A stretch of 64,000 nucleotides of DNA from the NCBI GenBank assembly GCA_029688825.1, contig JARUKX010000011.1, forward strand, positions 1-64,000, given 5' to 3'. Numbering within the stretch: the first letter of the stretch is position 1; every line of letters begins with the position of its first letter. The translations under genes and the position numbers were made by a program. The DNA is from Haloarculaceae archaeon H-GB1-1. Its GTDB lineage: Archaea > Halobacteriota > Halobacteria > Halobacteriales > Haloarculaceae. This document shows positions 34,925 through 43,837 of this stretch, piece by piece. The notes under the pieces were generated by a model. The model ran no database searches. It saw only the letters and a program-made list of their open reading frames with translations, and was not told the DNA's origin.

Positions 34925-35227
34925 CTACTCGACGTCGTCGGCTTTCCGTAAGATGACTGGGCGATCGCCGGCCACGTCAGCCCCGTCTTCGCGATAGAAT
35001 CCGACGAGGTCCTTCTCCGCGAATTCCTCGCTGAACTCGCGCCACGTGATTTCCTTGAGGTCCTCGTCTTCGTCCCGGAATCCGATTCGCAGAAGCCCCT
35101 GATCACCCTGGCCTTCTGTCTGCGGTACGTGTGCCGGATAGCCGCCGAGTTCTTCGACGACGCTCCGTAAGAGTCCGGGGTCGTCCGTCTGACGAACGTC
35201 GTCACCTTGCGGTTCATCGTTCGACAT
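34925..35227 (-). CDS. Hypothetical acidic haloarchaeal protein (100 aa)
   Basis: This 100-residue acidic protein starts MSNDEPQGDDVRQTDDPG. It contains LRSVVEELGGYPAHVPQ, LLRIGFRDEDEDLKEITWRE and FSEEFAEKDLVGFYREDG, which reads like a compact alpha/beta domain. No catalytic or metal-binding motif is seen. ATG 35227 is preferred because the upstream extension to 35275 is basic and atypical. It is possibly in one transcript with the two genes downstream. Confidence 0.55.
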   Translation of the reverse strand: MSNDEPQGDDVRQTDDPGLLRSVVEELGGYPAHVPQTEGQGDQGLLRIGFRDEDEDLKEITWREFSEEFAEKDLVGFYREDGADVAGDRPVILRKADDVE

Positions 35228-36296
35228 GCTTGACACGACGGCCGGCGGACGGAAATGCTGGGTGGCGATTACCACCCGGTCGGGAACCTATCCTCGGACT
35301 CGTCGGGACGGGTGCGGCCGAGTTATACGACGGGACTGATCTCAGACGAACAGACCGCTCCAGGCGGTCGTCGGTGGTGGCCGCAGAACGGCGATTACGT
35401 CGGTGCGACTCGTCGTAATCGGGGTCGGAATCGTTGCGAACAGTTCCACTAAACCGTACGATATCCGGGGCCACCGTCGATCGCAATCGTCCCCGAGACC
35501 GGGCTGAAACGGGACGTCTTTCCCAACCAGTGGGACGTGGTACGAGCCCTCGTTACGGACACCAGACGCTACCGCCCGGACTGGCCGAATACTGCGGCGT
35601 CGGTCACTCACTGAGGCGAGGAACTATTCCTGCCATTCCGCCCGCCGGGTGCCGTGAGCGACTCGGAGCTATGCGAACCGAATCCGCGACACACTCGACG
35701 TGGGTCCGACTACCGGCTGAACCTGCGTTTCCATACCGACACGAGGTCGAATGGAAAATGGAGATGATAGCAACCGTTCGGCGTGTAGGATCGTGGGTCG
35801 TCCGGTGACTCACTTCGTTGTCACCTCGGTGTCGCCCGGGTTCCCCAGGCGTTCGAATTGATCGAGAACGATCTTCCCGTTGAGGGTTTTTCCAAGTAGT
35901 TTCGATTCGTTCAGACGATGTCCCGAAATCGCGTCGGTCCCTTGGCCGTCGGCCGACTCGAAGGACCGTCCACAGGGGGGTCGTTCGAACGCGAGACGCG
36001 CCGTGCGAATTATGGTGGAATCTCAGACCTATTTATGACCGAATAGCAACAGTATAATGCGCGCATCTGCGGGTCTGGTAGAGGACAGTCACGTCGCCGG
36101 GTCCGACGGAACAGCGTGTTTTGGAAGAAATTGCTTATTCAGGTCTACGAGTGAGTAATACGGAATTACTTGGACCATTTTCGCTAAAAGCTCTGCTGGA
36201 TTTATATATAATAATGTATTTCTTATAGTATTGGAAATCGCTGCCGCCGCTCCCCTCATCAGATACCGACAGGATATTTAACAGCTTTCAGACACG
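35228..36296. other. Long non-coding region with strong AT-rich promoter zone
   Basis: No defensible gene in about 1.07 kb. The last 130 bases (36170-36290) are strongly AT-rich, with TATATATAATAAT near 36205, and probably provide the promoter and leader of the CDP-glycerol-transferase-like gene. Short ORFs here have no haloarchaeal composition. Confidence 0.45.
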
Positions 36297-37298
36297 ATGG
36301 TTGCAATTCTCTACACGTTCGACAGGCGCTTCATGCGGAAAACGTTCGCTGCCATCGACCAGCACGTCGACTGCTCGACGGCGTATCTCGGCTTGCGTCC
36401 CGAGGCAACCGGGTCGCTGCCAGGAGTTCGTGAGATATCGGCCAGTATCGAGTCCGCGGCCGATCTCGACGCCGCCGTCGAGTCGGTCGACCCGGACGTC
36501 GTCGTCCAGAACCACCGCTTCGAAGCCGAGGTGCTCGGCGAACGTCCCGCGTTCCACGACGAGTACACCGTCGTTCACGTCCGCCACGGCGCATCCGTCG
36601 GGCGCGGGGAGATAGCGAACACGACGCGTGACCTCGGTTCGGTCGTCGACGTCGCGCTGGCCCCGGGCGAGCATTGGGCGACGCAGTACCGTCGCTCGTT
36701 CCCGGACGACGTTCGCGTGTCCGTCGTCGGGCTTCCCGAAGCGGACGCACTCGTCGGGACCGACCCACCCCGGAAGCGGCGGGTGCTGTACGCGCCGACG
36801 AACCACAACTACGGTGGCGGCTGTTACGTCCGGACGGCCGAGCAGGTCCTCGACGTCTTCGAGGGGTCGGACTTCGAGCTTCGCTTCCGGCCGCACCCGA
36901 TGGACCGGATCGAAGAGCCAGGCCGGACCGTCACGAAGCGGTGTCGCGAGCGTATCGCGTCGCTTCCCAACGTCGTCTTCGACGACGACACGACGCCGCG
37001 AGAGAGCCTGTTGTGGGCGGACGTGCTGCTCTCGGACTACTCGGGACTGGTCACCGAGTGGCTCCAAACTGGGCGGCCACTGGTTCAGCTGATAGACCTC
37101 GCGTCCGACGCGGAGGTGCCCCAGCTAGGGCTCACGACGGACAGTCTCGACCTCGAAACGGTGACGGAGGTGTACGAGTCCGGGTATCCACCCGCTATCG
37201 CCGAGTCAGCGGCGGACGCCATCGCGTCGCTCGGCATTCCGATGGACGGGCGGGCCGGCGAACGCGCGGCGCGGGAGGTAGTCGAATGCACGCAGTGA
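36297..37298 (+). CDS. CDP-glycerol glycerophosphotransferase-like (TagB/TagF-type)
   Basis: This 333-residue protein has the GT-B-like TagF signatures: YAPTNHNYGGGC (nucleotide side), RFRPHPMDRI (His-Pro motif), DDDTTPRESLLWADVLLSDY (the classical ADxLISDYSS block) and a SGLVTEWLQTGRP helix. In bacteria these enzymes polymerise glycerol or ribitol phosphate from CDP-alditols onto the cell surface. The catalytic H-P-M motif is intact and no membrane helix is seen. It overlaps the next gene by 13 bases, so the two are likely co-translated. Actual donor and acceptor in a haloarchaeon are unknown. Confidence 0.8.
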   Translation: MVAILYTFDRRFMRKTFAAIDQHVDCSTAYLGLRPEATGSLPGVREISASIESAADLDAAVESVDPDVVVQNHRFEAEVLGERPAFHDEYTVVHVRHGASVGRGEIANTTRDLGSVVDVALAPGEHWATQYRRSFPDDVRVSVVGLPEADALVGTDPPRKRRVLYAPTNHNYGGGCYVRTAEQVLDVFEGSDFELRFRPHPMDRIEEPGRTVTKRCRERIASLPNVVFDDDTTPRESLLWADVLLSDYSGLVTEWLQTGRPLVQLIDLASDAEVPQLGLTTDSLDLETVTEVYESGYPPAIAESAADAIASLGIPMDGRAGERAAREVVECTQ

Positions 37299-37978
37299 TA
37301 CTCGCCGCTGGCGAGGGGAGTCGGATGGGACCGCACACGACCGACGTTCCGAAAGCGTTCCTTCGCATCGGCGGACGGACCCTCTACGACCGACAGCGGA
37401 CCGTCCTCGACCCGTCGGTCGACGAGGTGACGGTCGTGCTCGGCTACGCGTACGAGAACGTCATCGACCAGGTGGGAGATGCGAGGACCGTCATCTTCGA
37501 GGACTGGGCGGACTACGAGAACGCCGAGTCACTCAGGCGAGCGATTCGGGGAATCGACGACGATGTATTCGTCCTGAACGGCGACATCGTCACCACGCGC
37601 TCCGTCGTCGAGCGCGTCGTGGGTCGCCACCGTCGGACGGCACCAGGGCGGAGCGTCGTCGCCGCGCTCCCGGAGATACAGGAGGACGATACCGCGCTCA
37701 CGTGCAACGAGCGCGGGCTGGTCACCGACTACGGGATGATCCGCGGCTACCAGCACGCCGGGCTTGGCGTCATCGACGCCAGCAACCTCGACGCCGCAGC
37801 GGACTATCTGGCGGCGCATCCGACGGAGTGGTACCCGGGACTGTACACGCAAGTGCCGACGGAGATGGTCACCATCCCGGCCACCCACCACATCGAGATC
37901 AACTCGCCCCGCGACATGATGGACGCCCGCGACAAGCTCCCGTTCGACAGGGAGGGCGAACTCGACGCGCAGACGTAA
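37286..37978 (+). CDS. Sugar/polyol nucleotidyltransferase-like protein
   Basis: This 230-residue GT-A nucleotidyltransferase has VILAAGEGSRMGPHTTDVPK, the signature LAAGxGxRMxPxTxxxPK for NTP binding, FVLNGDIVTT as the metal Asp site, and a C-terminal AATHHIEINSPRDM. It lacks a left-handed helix domain, unlike GlmU. ATG 37286 lies inside the upstream gene. Its position after a CDP-alditol-transferase-like gene suggests it makes the nucleotide-activated donor. Whether it uses CTP cannot be read from the motif. Confidence 0.8.
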   Translation: MHAVILAAGEGSRMGPHTTDVPKAFLRIGGRTLYDRQRTVLDPSVDEVTVVLGYAYENVIDQVGDARTVIFEDWADYENAESLRRAIRGIDDDVFVLNGDIVTTRSVVERVVGRHRRTAPGRSVVAALPEIQEDDTALTCNERGLVTDYGMIRGYQHAGLGVIDASNLDAAADYLAAHPTEWYPGLYTQVPTEMVTIPATHHIEINSPRDMMDARDKLPFDREGELDAQT

Positions 37979-38124
37979 CGCCGCACTCGTCACGGATCTC
38001 TTCTGGAACCGTTCATTGGACGATTTCCATCGCGATAAACGGTTCTGACGCTGGTTTCGACCCCTGGTAAGTCTCCGTTGTCCAGCAGCCGATACTGTTA
38101 ATGTCGTCCTACGCCTTTCGACAA

Positions 38125-38790
38125 ATGATGGAGATCATCGGTCATCGTGGCTGCGCGGGTCAGTGTCCGGAAAACACTGTCACAGCAGTAAAACGCGCAT
38201 CGAAGTACGTCGATGCGGTCGAAGTCGACGTTCGCCGATGCGGGTCGGGCGAATTGGTCGTCTTCCACGACGAGACGGTCGACAGGCTGACCGATGGCAG
38301 CGGCCTCGTCTCGGAGCTCACCTGGTCGGAACTGCAGTCGCTCGAAGTCATGGACTCGGGCGAGTCGATTCCACACCTCGACGACGTGCTCGACGCGTTC
38401 CCGAGCGACGTGCGCGCCCAACTGGAGCTGAAAGACGAGGACGTCGCAGCGGATCTGGAGCGCATCGTCACCGGCTACGACCTCGACGTCGCGGTCTCGT
38501 CGTTCGAACCGCGAGCGCTTCGACAGGTCAACGAGCGCGAGTGGGCCGTCGAAACCGGGTATCTGTTCGAGACCGACCCGATGGAGGGGCTCCAGTCGGC
38601 GGTCGAACTCGGGTGTCACAACGTCCATCCGCACTACGACCTCTGTCTGGAGACCGACATCGTCGACGCGGCCCACGACCGCGACCTCGGCGTCATCGCG
38701 TGGAAGGCCGCACGGACCGAGCAGGAGATCGCGGAACTCCAAGCCGCCGGCGTCGACGGCGTCACTGCTGACCGGTGGGACATCGCCTGA
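38125..38790 (+). CDS. Glycerophosphodiester phosphodiesterase (GDPD)
   Basis: This is a 221-residue TIM-barrel GDPD. IIGHRGCAGQCPENTVTAVK at the N terminus holds the catalytic His-Arg and Glu-Asn. VEVDVRRCGSGELVVFHDET carries the metal Glu/Asp and second catalytic His. VRAQLELK carries the metal-binding Glu-x-Lys, and GVIAWKAARTEQE is the final strand. It cleaves glycerophosphodiesters to glycerol phosphate and an alcohol. With the two genes before it, it may belong to glycerophosphate-type polymer or lipid turnover. The ATG at 38125 is preferred by spacing to a TATA-like element near 38094; 38101 is possible. Confidence 0.88.
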   Translation: MMEIIGHRGCAGQCPENTVTAVKRASKYVDAVEVDVRRCGSGELVVFHDETVDRLTDGSGLVSELTWSELQSLEVMDSGESIPHLDDVLDAFPSDVRAQLELKDEDVAADLERIVTGYDLDVAVSSFEPRALRQVNEREWAVETGYLFETDPMEGLQSAVELGCHNVHPHYDLCLETDIVDAAHDRDLGVIAWKAARTEQEIAELQAAGVDGVTADRWDIA

Positions 38791-38880
38791 CCGACGGCCT
38801 CCGCGACCACCTCGAAGTGTGACCGTCTCACGATTTCTGTTGACGGAACGGTTTTTGCTGCTCGCCGTCTAGGCCGCCCA

Positions 38881-40719
38881 ATGGTCGAGTCCGCTCCCGA
38901 GCCAGCCGCAGTACTCTCGGTCTGCGAATCGCTCGCCCCTCCCGGAACCCCGTTGACGACCGCCGAGGTCGCCGCCGAGTTCGACTGTACCGACCGGACG
39001 ATCTACAACAAACTCGACGCCCTGGTCGAGGCGAGCGAACTGGCGACGAAGAAGGTCGGTGCGAGAGCGCGGGTCTGGTGGGTCCCGGCGTCCGGACCGC
39101 CTCCAGACCGCGACGAGCGGAACGACGACCTCCTCGACCGCGTGATAGAGGTCAGTCCCGTCGGAATCGTGGTCGTCGACGCGACGGGCGACATCGTCCT
39201 GGCGAACCAGCGAGCGGAGGAGATTCTCGGACTGAAACGGACGACCATCACGAGTCGAACGTACCGGGACCCGGACTGGAAGATCTATCACGAAGACGGG
39301 ACGCCAGTCACCGAAGCCGAACATCCCGTCACGCGGGTGTTCGAGACCGGTGAGCCGGTATTCGGCTTCGAACACAGCATCGTTCGTTCGGACGCCACCG
39401 AGCGATGGCTGTCGAGCAACTCGGCCCCGCTTTTCGACGAATCGGGGTCCGTCGAGCGCGTCGTCGTCGGCCTCGAAGACGTCACTCGCCAGCGGGAGCG
39501 CGAGGCCGAGATCCGCACGCAGCGAGACGAGCTCGCGCGGTTGAATCGGGTGAACACCGTCATCAGATCCGTCGACCGCGCGATCGTCACGTCCAGTTCG
39601 CGCGATGCCATCGAGCGCGAGGTCTGCGAACGTCTCGCGACCTCTGACCCGTATCTCTTTGCGGTCATCGGCGAGTTCTCCAGCACGTACGAGGAGTTCA
39701 CGCCACGGGCATTCGCCGGCATCGGCGAACCGTATCTGCGTCGCATGCTCGACGAAGCGGACTCGCCCTCGCTCCGGGAAGGTGTCGGCGCGACGGCGGC
39801 ACGGACGCGCGAGGTGCAGGCCGTCCAGAATCTGGACGAACTGTCGGAGGATTTCTGGCAAGAGACCGCTCACAGCGCGGGCTTCCAGTCGTACGCGTCC
39901 ATTCCGATCGTCTTCGAGGAAGTCGTTTACGGTGTGCTGGGCGTGTACGCTCGACGCCCCGATGCGTTCGACGAGCGGGAGCGCGTCGTCCTCCAGGAAC
40001 TCGGCGAGATCATCGGGCACGCGATCAACGCCCTCGAACGGAAGGAGGCGCTGGTGGCCGAAACCGTGGTCGAACTGGAGTTTCGGGAGGCGGGCGCGTT
40101 CGCATCGGTCTTCCAGTCGATGGACGACGGCGCTGGCGGGACGCTCGAGGTAGAACGAACCGTCTTGTTAGAGGGAGGGGACGCACTACAGTACTTCACT
40201 GTCACGGGGATGGACCCGTCGACCGTTAGAGGCGCGCTCGAACGGGGGTCGTACGTGTCCGACGTCCGACTGGTGGAGTCCGACGGCGAGCAGACTCGAT
40301 TCGAGGTCCGGACGACCGGGGAGACGATGGCGAACGTGCTCGCGACGTTAGGCGGCCGAACCAGGCAGGTTCGCTTCGTCGACGGTGAGCTACGCGTGGT
40401 CGTGGAACTGCCGTACGGTGTCGACGTCAGGAAAGTCATCGACCGCATTCAGGCACTCTATCCCGACATGGAGTTCGTCTCCCGCAAGACGCGGGACAGA
40501 CAGAAAGTTGGCGATCTCACGAGCCGGTACACGGAGATGCTCACCGAGCGGCAACGCGTCGTGCTCGAAGCGGCGTACGCGGCGGGCTACTTCGAGTGGC
40601 CACGCGACAGCACGGGCGACGAACTGGCCCACAGTCTGGACATCGCGTCCTCGACGTTCCACAAGCACCTTCGGGTCGCCGAGCGGAAACTATTGGATGC
40701 CCTGCTGGACGCCCAGTGA
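38881..40719 (+). CDS. Bat-type regulator with N-terminal wHTH (wHTH-PAS-GAF-BAT-HTH_10)
   Basis: This is a 612-residue regulator. The N-terminal winged helix (TTAEVAAEFDCTDRTIYNKL) is followed by a PAS domain (VIEVSPVGIVVVDATGDIVL) and a GAF-like domain with YASIPIVFEEVVYGVLGVYA. A BAT region and C-terminal HTH_10 (LTERQRVVLEAAYAAGYFEW, then SLDIASSTFHKHLRVAE) close the protein. It has DNA-binding elements at both ends, so it might bridge operator sites. Its PAS and later regions parallel the protein at 25331-27778. Signal unknown. Confidence 0.88.
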   Translation: MVESAPEPAAVLSVCESLAPPGTPLTTAEVAAEFDCTDRTIYNKLDALVEASELATKKVGARARVWWVPASGPPPDRDERNDDLLDRVIEVSPVGIVVVDATGDIVLANQRAEEILGLKRTTITSRTYRDPDWKIYHEDGTPVTEAEHPVTRVFETGEPVFGFEHSIVRSDATERWLSSNSAPLFDESGSVERVVVGLEDVTRQREREAEIRTQRDELARLNRVNTVIRSVDRAIVTSSSRDAIEREVCERLATSDPYLFAVIGEFSSTYEEFTPRAFAGIGEPYLRRMLDEADSPSLREGVGATAARTREVQAVQNLDELSEDFWQETAHSAGFQSYASIPIVFEEVVYGVLGVYARRPDAFDERERVVLQELGEIIGHAINALERKEALVAETVVELEFREAGAFASVFQSMDDGAGGTLEVERTVLLEGGDALQYFTVTGMDPSTVRGALERGSYVSDVRLVESDGEQTRFEVRTTGETMANVLATLGGRTRQVRFVDGELRVVVELPYGVDVRKVIDRIQALYPDMEFVSRKTRDRQKVGDLTSRYTEMLTERQRVVLEAAYAAGYFEWPRDSTGDELAHSLDIASSTFHKHLRVAERKLLDALLDAQ

Positions 40720-40777
40720 GGAGAGCTAATATATTAGGATGGTAATTGATATCCGGTGGAGTCGTCTACTAGATACG

Positions 40778-41155
40778 ATGCTCATCGACGTCGAAGCCCT
40801 CCCATCTGGGGTCGACCCTGCCCAAGAATCTGCTATTCTGGATGTTCTGAGTGATCGCAGAATGCAGTATCTCGTCTGGCGCGTCGGCCACGCCGAAACC
40901 CCCATCGAGCGGGACCCACTGGCGGCAGCGCTCGCAGCCTGGTATCGAGACGAACTCGGGAAAGAGAGTGCCGACGAGCACCAAATGGCGGTCATGCTCC
41001 ACCACGTTCTCCTCCCAAAGCTCGAGGACGCTGACCTGATCGATCGGACGCCAGCAGGGATCTCTCCGACGCAGCTCACCGAGCAGGTCGTTCCCGTCCT
41101 GCGCGGTCGGTTCGATGGCGGTTCTTACGACAGAAACGATGGCGGAACGTCGTAA
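40778..41155 (+). CDS. DUF7344-like protein
   Basis: This 125-residue protein is related to the one at 350-682: AILDVLSDRRMQYLVWRVGH corresponds to the opening helix, and HQMAVMLHHVLLPKLEDADL to the conserved His-His-x-x-L-P-K-L-x-D-A block. Predicted winged-helix fold. The ATG at 40778 is chosen by homology, since an earlier ATG at 40739 would lie within a TATATTA-rich promoter zone. It lies between two bat-type regulators and may modulate one of them. Confidence 0.75.
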   Translation: MLIDVEALPSGVDPAQESAILDVLSDRRMQYLVWRVGHAETPIERDPLAAALAAWYRDELGKESADEHQMAVMLHHVLLPKLEDADLIDRTPAGISPTQLTEQVVPVLRGRFDGGSYDRNDGGTS

Positions 41156-41215
41156 TCGAGCACGCACCGTCCCATCGATCGAGTTCAGTTGCCCGCGCCG
41201 GATACGGTTGCACGA

Positions 41216-41872
41216 ATGACGATCACGGAAGTCCAACTCGACCACCCATCTCTCGTGTTGTCGCCGACGCTTCAGGCAACCCCCGGGACGCACATCGCCC
41301 TCGACGCCCAACCGGCTCACGTTCCGGGGGCGACGGTCCTGTTCTTCACAGCGACCGGTGCGCTCGATTCGCTTCCCGCGGCCCTCACGGCCGACCCCAC
41401 CGTCTGTGACCCCCTCCTCGTCGCAGACTACAGCGACGAGCACGTCTACCGGGTGGTAGTGACTCCGAAGGCGCTGCTCGCCGCCCAGAAGGTTGCGGAA
41501 CTCGACATTCACTTGCTCGACGTCGAGAGCGACGGTCTCGGATGGTGCTTTCGCATGCTCTTGCCGGACAGAGACGCGCTGGCGCAGTTCAAGGCGTACT
41601 GCGACGCGAACGGGATCTCGTTCGGCGTGAAGACGATGTATCGCAAGGAGGAGAAGCAGACGAAAGGCGGGTTCGGGCTGACGGACGCCCAGCGGTCCGC
41701 GCTGGTACTGGCTCGGGAACGGGGCTACTTCGACGATCCGAGAACGGTGTCGCTCGCAGAACTCGCGGCTGAGGCGGGCGTTTCACCGTCGGCGATGGGT
41801 CGCCGGATACGACGTGCCACCGGATCACTCGTCGATGCAGCGCTCTCCGAGCAGCCCGAGGAGTTCCCGTAG
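41216..41872 (+). CDS. Short bat-type HTH_10 regulator
   Basis: This 218-residue protein has an N-terminal BAT-type region of about 150 residues. The C-terminal HTH_10 has FGLTDAQRSALVLARERGYF as its entry and SLAELAAEAGVSPSAMGRRI as helix-turn-helix. There is no sensor domain, so it is either constitutively acting or takes its signal through the BAT region. Similar in plan to the one at 46696-47400. ATG 41216 gives the family-length N terminus. Confidence 0.85.
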   Translation: MTITEVQLDHPSLVLSPTLQATPGTHIALDAQPAHVPGATVLFFTATGALDSLPAALTADPTVCDPLLVADYSDEHVYRVVVTPKALLAAQKVAELDIHLLDVESDGLGWCFRMLLPDRDALAQFKAYCDANGISFGVKTMYRKEEKQTKGGFGLTDAQRSALVLARERGYFDDPRTVSLAELAAEAGVSPSAMGRRIRRATGSLVDAALSEQPEEFP

Positions 41873-41957
41873 TCACCCTCTTTTAAATTCACAGATTATG
41901 AACGGTGAACCCTTCTACGAGCGACTGCTTATGAACCGTATGGTCAAGAGGCTAGCC

Positions 41958-42260
41958 ATGGACAACGAAACGCGAGTGGTAGCCGAGTTCGAGTTCACGG
42001 ATCGGAACGGAGAATCCATCATACTCGGCATCGTCGACGCACTGGCGACCGTTCGCGGCGTCGAGCCGACGGAACTGGAGCCGCTGCAGAACTACGTGAA
42101 CACCGATGCACTGGTGAAGCTCGTCGCTTCGCAACTCCGGAACGGGCCCGACGCGGGCGACCTGAAGGTCACGTTCGAGTACGACGCGTACGAGGTGACC
42201 GTCGAGAGCTACGGTCGGATCCACGTAACGGGGCCGACCAGCCACGATGAATCCCGATAG
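41958..42260 (+). CDS. HalOD1-type output-domain protein
   Basis: This 100-residue protein shows the HalOD1 pattern: IVDALATVRGVEPTELEPLQ, then YVNTDALVKLVASQLRNGPD, then VTFEYDAYEVTVESYGRIHV. Haloarchaeal HalOD1 domains are small output modules, often linked to kinases and Bat proteins. The start is uncertain; a GAGG motif lies 9 nt before the chosen ATG at 41958, while 41931 and 41898 are in-frame alternatives. It follows a bat-type regulator and could be its accessory. A second HalOD1 protein is at 50163-50498. Confidence 0.75.
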   Translation: MDNETRVVAEFEFTDRNGESIILGIVDALATVRGVEPTELEPLQNYVNTDALVKLVASQLRNGPDAGDLKVTFEYDAYEVTVESYGRIHVTGPTSHDESR

Positions 42261-42339
42261 AAGGTGACCGTGATGTTCCAGCAACCATCGGACACCGGGG
42301 TGAATCGAAAGGCCTTCCCTAGCCACAGGAGGGACTGAC

Positions 42340-42537
42340 ATGAGTGTTCGTCGACCTATCGAGTCGGAAGCATCGTTCAGCCGCGCCCTCGAAGCGGTCG
42401 TGACCGAAGCCCATCGAAACGGCGTCTGCATCGAGGGCGGCTGGTACGTTCAGACGGACTGGCCGGAACTCCCGAATCTCGACGTCCAGGTCTGGCACGT
42501 CGACGACCGCCAGCGAACCAGTTACGGGTCCGAATAA
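42340..42537 (+). CDS. Small hypothetical protein (65 aa) with strong SD sequence
   Basis: This 65-residue acidic protein reads MSVRRPIESEASFSRALEAV at its start, then GVCIEGGWYVQTDWPELPNL and DVQVWHVDD. The compact helix-strand order (beta hairpin with GGWYV and VQVW) looks like a small folded domain. An AGGAGG motif about 8 nt before ATG 42340 supports active translation, unlike most leaderless neighbours. No family recognised. Confidence 0.6.
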   Translation: MSVRRPIESEASFSRALEAVVTEAHRNGVCIEGGWYVQTDWPELPNLDVQVWHVDDRQRTSYGSE

Positions 42538-42699
42538 GGCGACCTTACTCCCACCGAGACGAGAGGCGACTCCGAACCGGAACGGGCGGGCGTCTCCACC
42601 ACTCTGAACTGTCACTTCTTCCGTCGGGGACGTCTTCGAATGGCGTACCCGGACGACTAGGTGTATCATTACTATTTCGACCTGTCGGCCACACTCGAT

Positions 42700-43059
42700 A
42701 TGGCCGTCGTAGATACACTTGCGGTGTTCGTCGTGAGCTTGCTCGTCGGCGCGCTCGGCATCTACGTGGGTGCACGACTCGTCACCGACGAATCGGACTT
42801 TACAGACGCCGTTGTCACAGCGCTCATCGGCTCCGTCGTGTGGGCCATCGTCGCCTTCTTCGTCGGCTGGATTCCGCTTCTCGGGCCACTGCTCGCGCTG
42901 ATCGCCTACGTCGCGGTGATCAACTATCGGTATCCTGGTGGGTGGAGGAACGCCATCGTGATCGCACTCATCGCGTGGGTCGCCTCCGTCGTCGTCCTCT
43001 TCGTGCTGTCCCTGGTCGGGTTCACGGCGTTCGAGGCGGTCGGCGTCCCCGGGACGTGA
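42700..43059 (+). CDS. Small membrane protein (119 aa)
   Basis: This protein has four likely membrane helices: LAVFVVSLLVGALGIYVGAR, AVVTALIGSVVWAIVAFFVG, LLGPLLALIAYVAVINY and IVIALIAWVASVVVLFVLSL. The loops are short. It resembles small haloarchaeal integral membrane proteins of unknown function. GTG 42661 would add 13 residues; ATG 42700 is chosen as it starts closer to the first helix. It is divergent in role from the convergent gene downstream. Confidence 0.7.
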   Translation: MAVVDTLAVFVVSLLVGALGIYVGARLVTDESDFTDAVVTALIGSVVWAIVAFFVGWIPLLGPLLALIAYVAVINYRYPGGWRNAIVIALIAWVASVVVLFVLSLVGFTAFEAVGVPGT

Positions 43060-43063
43060 GGAC

Positions 43064-43837
43064 TTACAGGGCGACGAGCAGGGCCGTGTACCCCAGCGCG
43101 CCTATCGCGAACGCGGTGAAGCGGCTTTCGCGCTCCGCCGGAAGTTCCCCTTTGACGACGTTCAGGACGATGCTTCCCGCGAGGAAGGAGAACAGGAGTC
43201 CGAGGACCGCCTCGGACACGCTCACGGCCACTCCCAACGCCGTCCCGCAGAGGATCGCGGCCGCGAGCACCCAGCGACCGATTCTTTCGTACTCTTCCAG
43301 GTGTTCGTCTCGCAGGTCGTAGTCGGTCACGAGGAGGTGCAGGCCGATGGCGAACCCGAACAGGACGAGATTCACGATCCCGGGCCGTTCCCGGTGGACG
43401 AGGAGATACCCGATGATGACGTTGTACAGCCCGAACGAGCCGATGTGCACCCAGAACACGCCGTCCATCGTCGCGTTCTCGGGACCGTCGGTGCGTTTGC
43501 GCTTGACGTAGCGCTCCAGCCCGTAGAAGACGACGAACCCGAGCAGCGCCGCGAGGTAGACGTGCTGTTCGACGAAGGTGAGTATGCCACCCCTCCGGTC
43601 GACGGCTTCGGACGCCTGCTGGACTTCTGGCAGGACCTGGACGAAGACGTACGCCACCGAGACGCCGCTCCCGAGCGACAGCAGCCGGCTTCGCGGAACG
43701 ACGTCGAGAGAGTGCGGCCAGTGGCCGACGACGTGAATCGTCGCCAGCAGGAGCGAGACGCCGGCGATTACGGGGAGTCCGATCTCACCAGTGGCGGTGG
43801 CACCGGGAACGAGTATCGGTACCACCGGCTGGCTCAC
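43064..43837 (-). CDS. ZIP-like integral membrane permease
   Basis: This 257-residue protein has about seven or eight helices. Near residue 45 SLGSGVSVAYVFVQVLPE, and near 225 SFLAGSIVLNVVKGELPAER, mirror the metal-binding-type helices 4 and 5 of ZIP transporters, though His is replaced by other polar residues. It overlaps by ATGA with the P19/Tp34-like gene upstream, suggesting a two-gene metal-handling operon. Family assignment is moderate because the His-Pro-E pattern of true ZIP proteins is not exact. Confidence 0.65.
   Translation of the reverse strand: MSQPVVPILVPGATATGEIGLPVIAGVSLLLATIHVVGHWPHSLDVVPRSRLLSLGSGVSVAYVFVQVLPEVQQASEAVDRRGGILTFVEQHVYLAALLGFVVFYGLERYVKRKRTDGPENATMDGVFWVHIGSFGLYNVIIGYLLVHRERPGIVNLVLFGFAIGLHLLVTDYDLRDEHLEEYERIGRWVLAAAILCGTALGVAVSVSEAVLGLLFSFLAGSIVLNVVKGELPAERESRFTAFAIGALGYTALLVAL

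Noticed and set aside
35434-35808. Plus-strand ORF of 124 codons
   Set aside because: Basic, Cys/Arg-rich translation unlike haloarchaeal proteins and no promoter-like context; left as non-coding.
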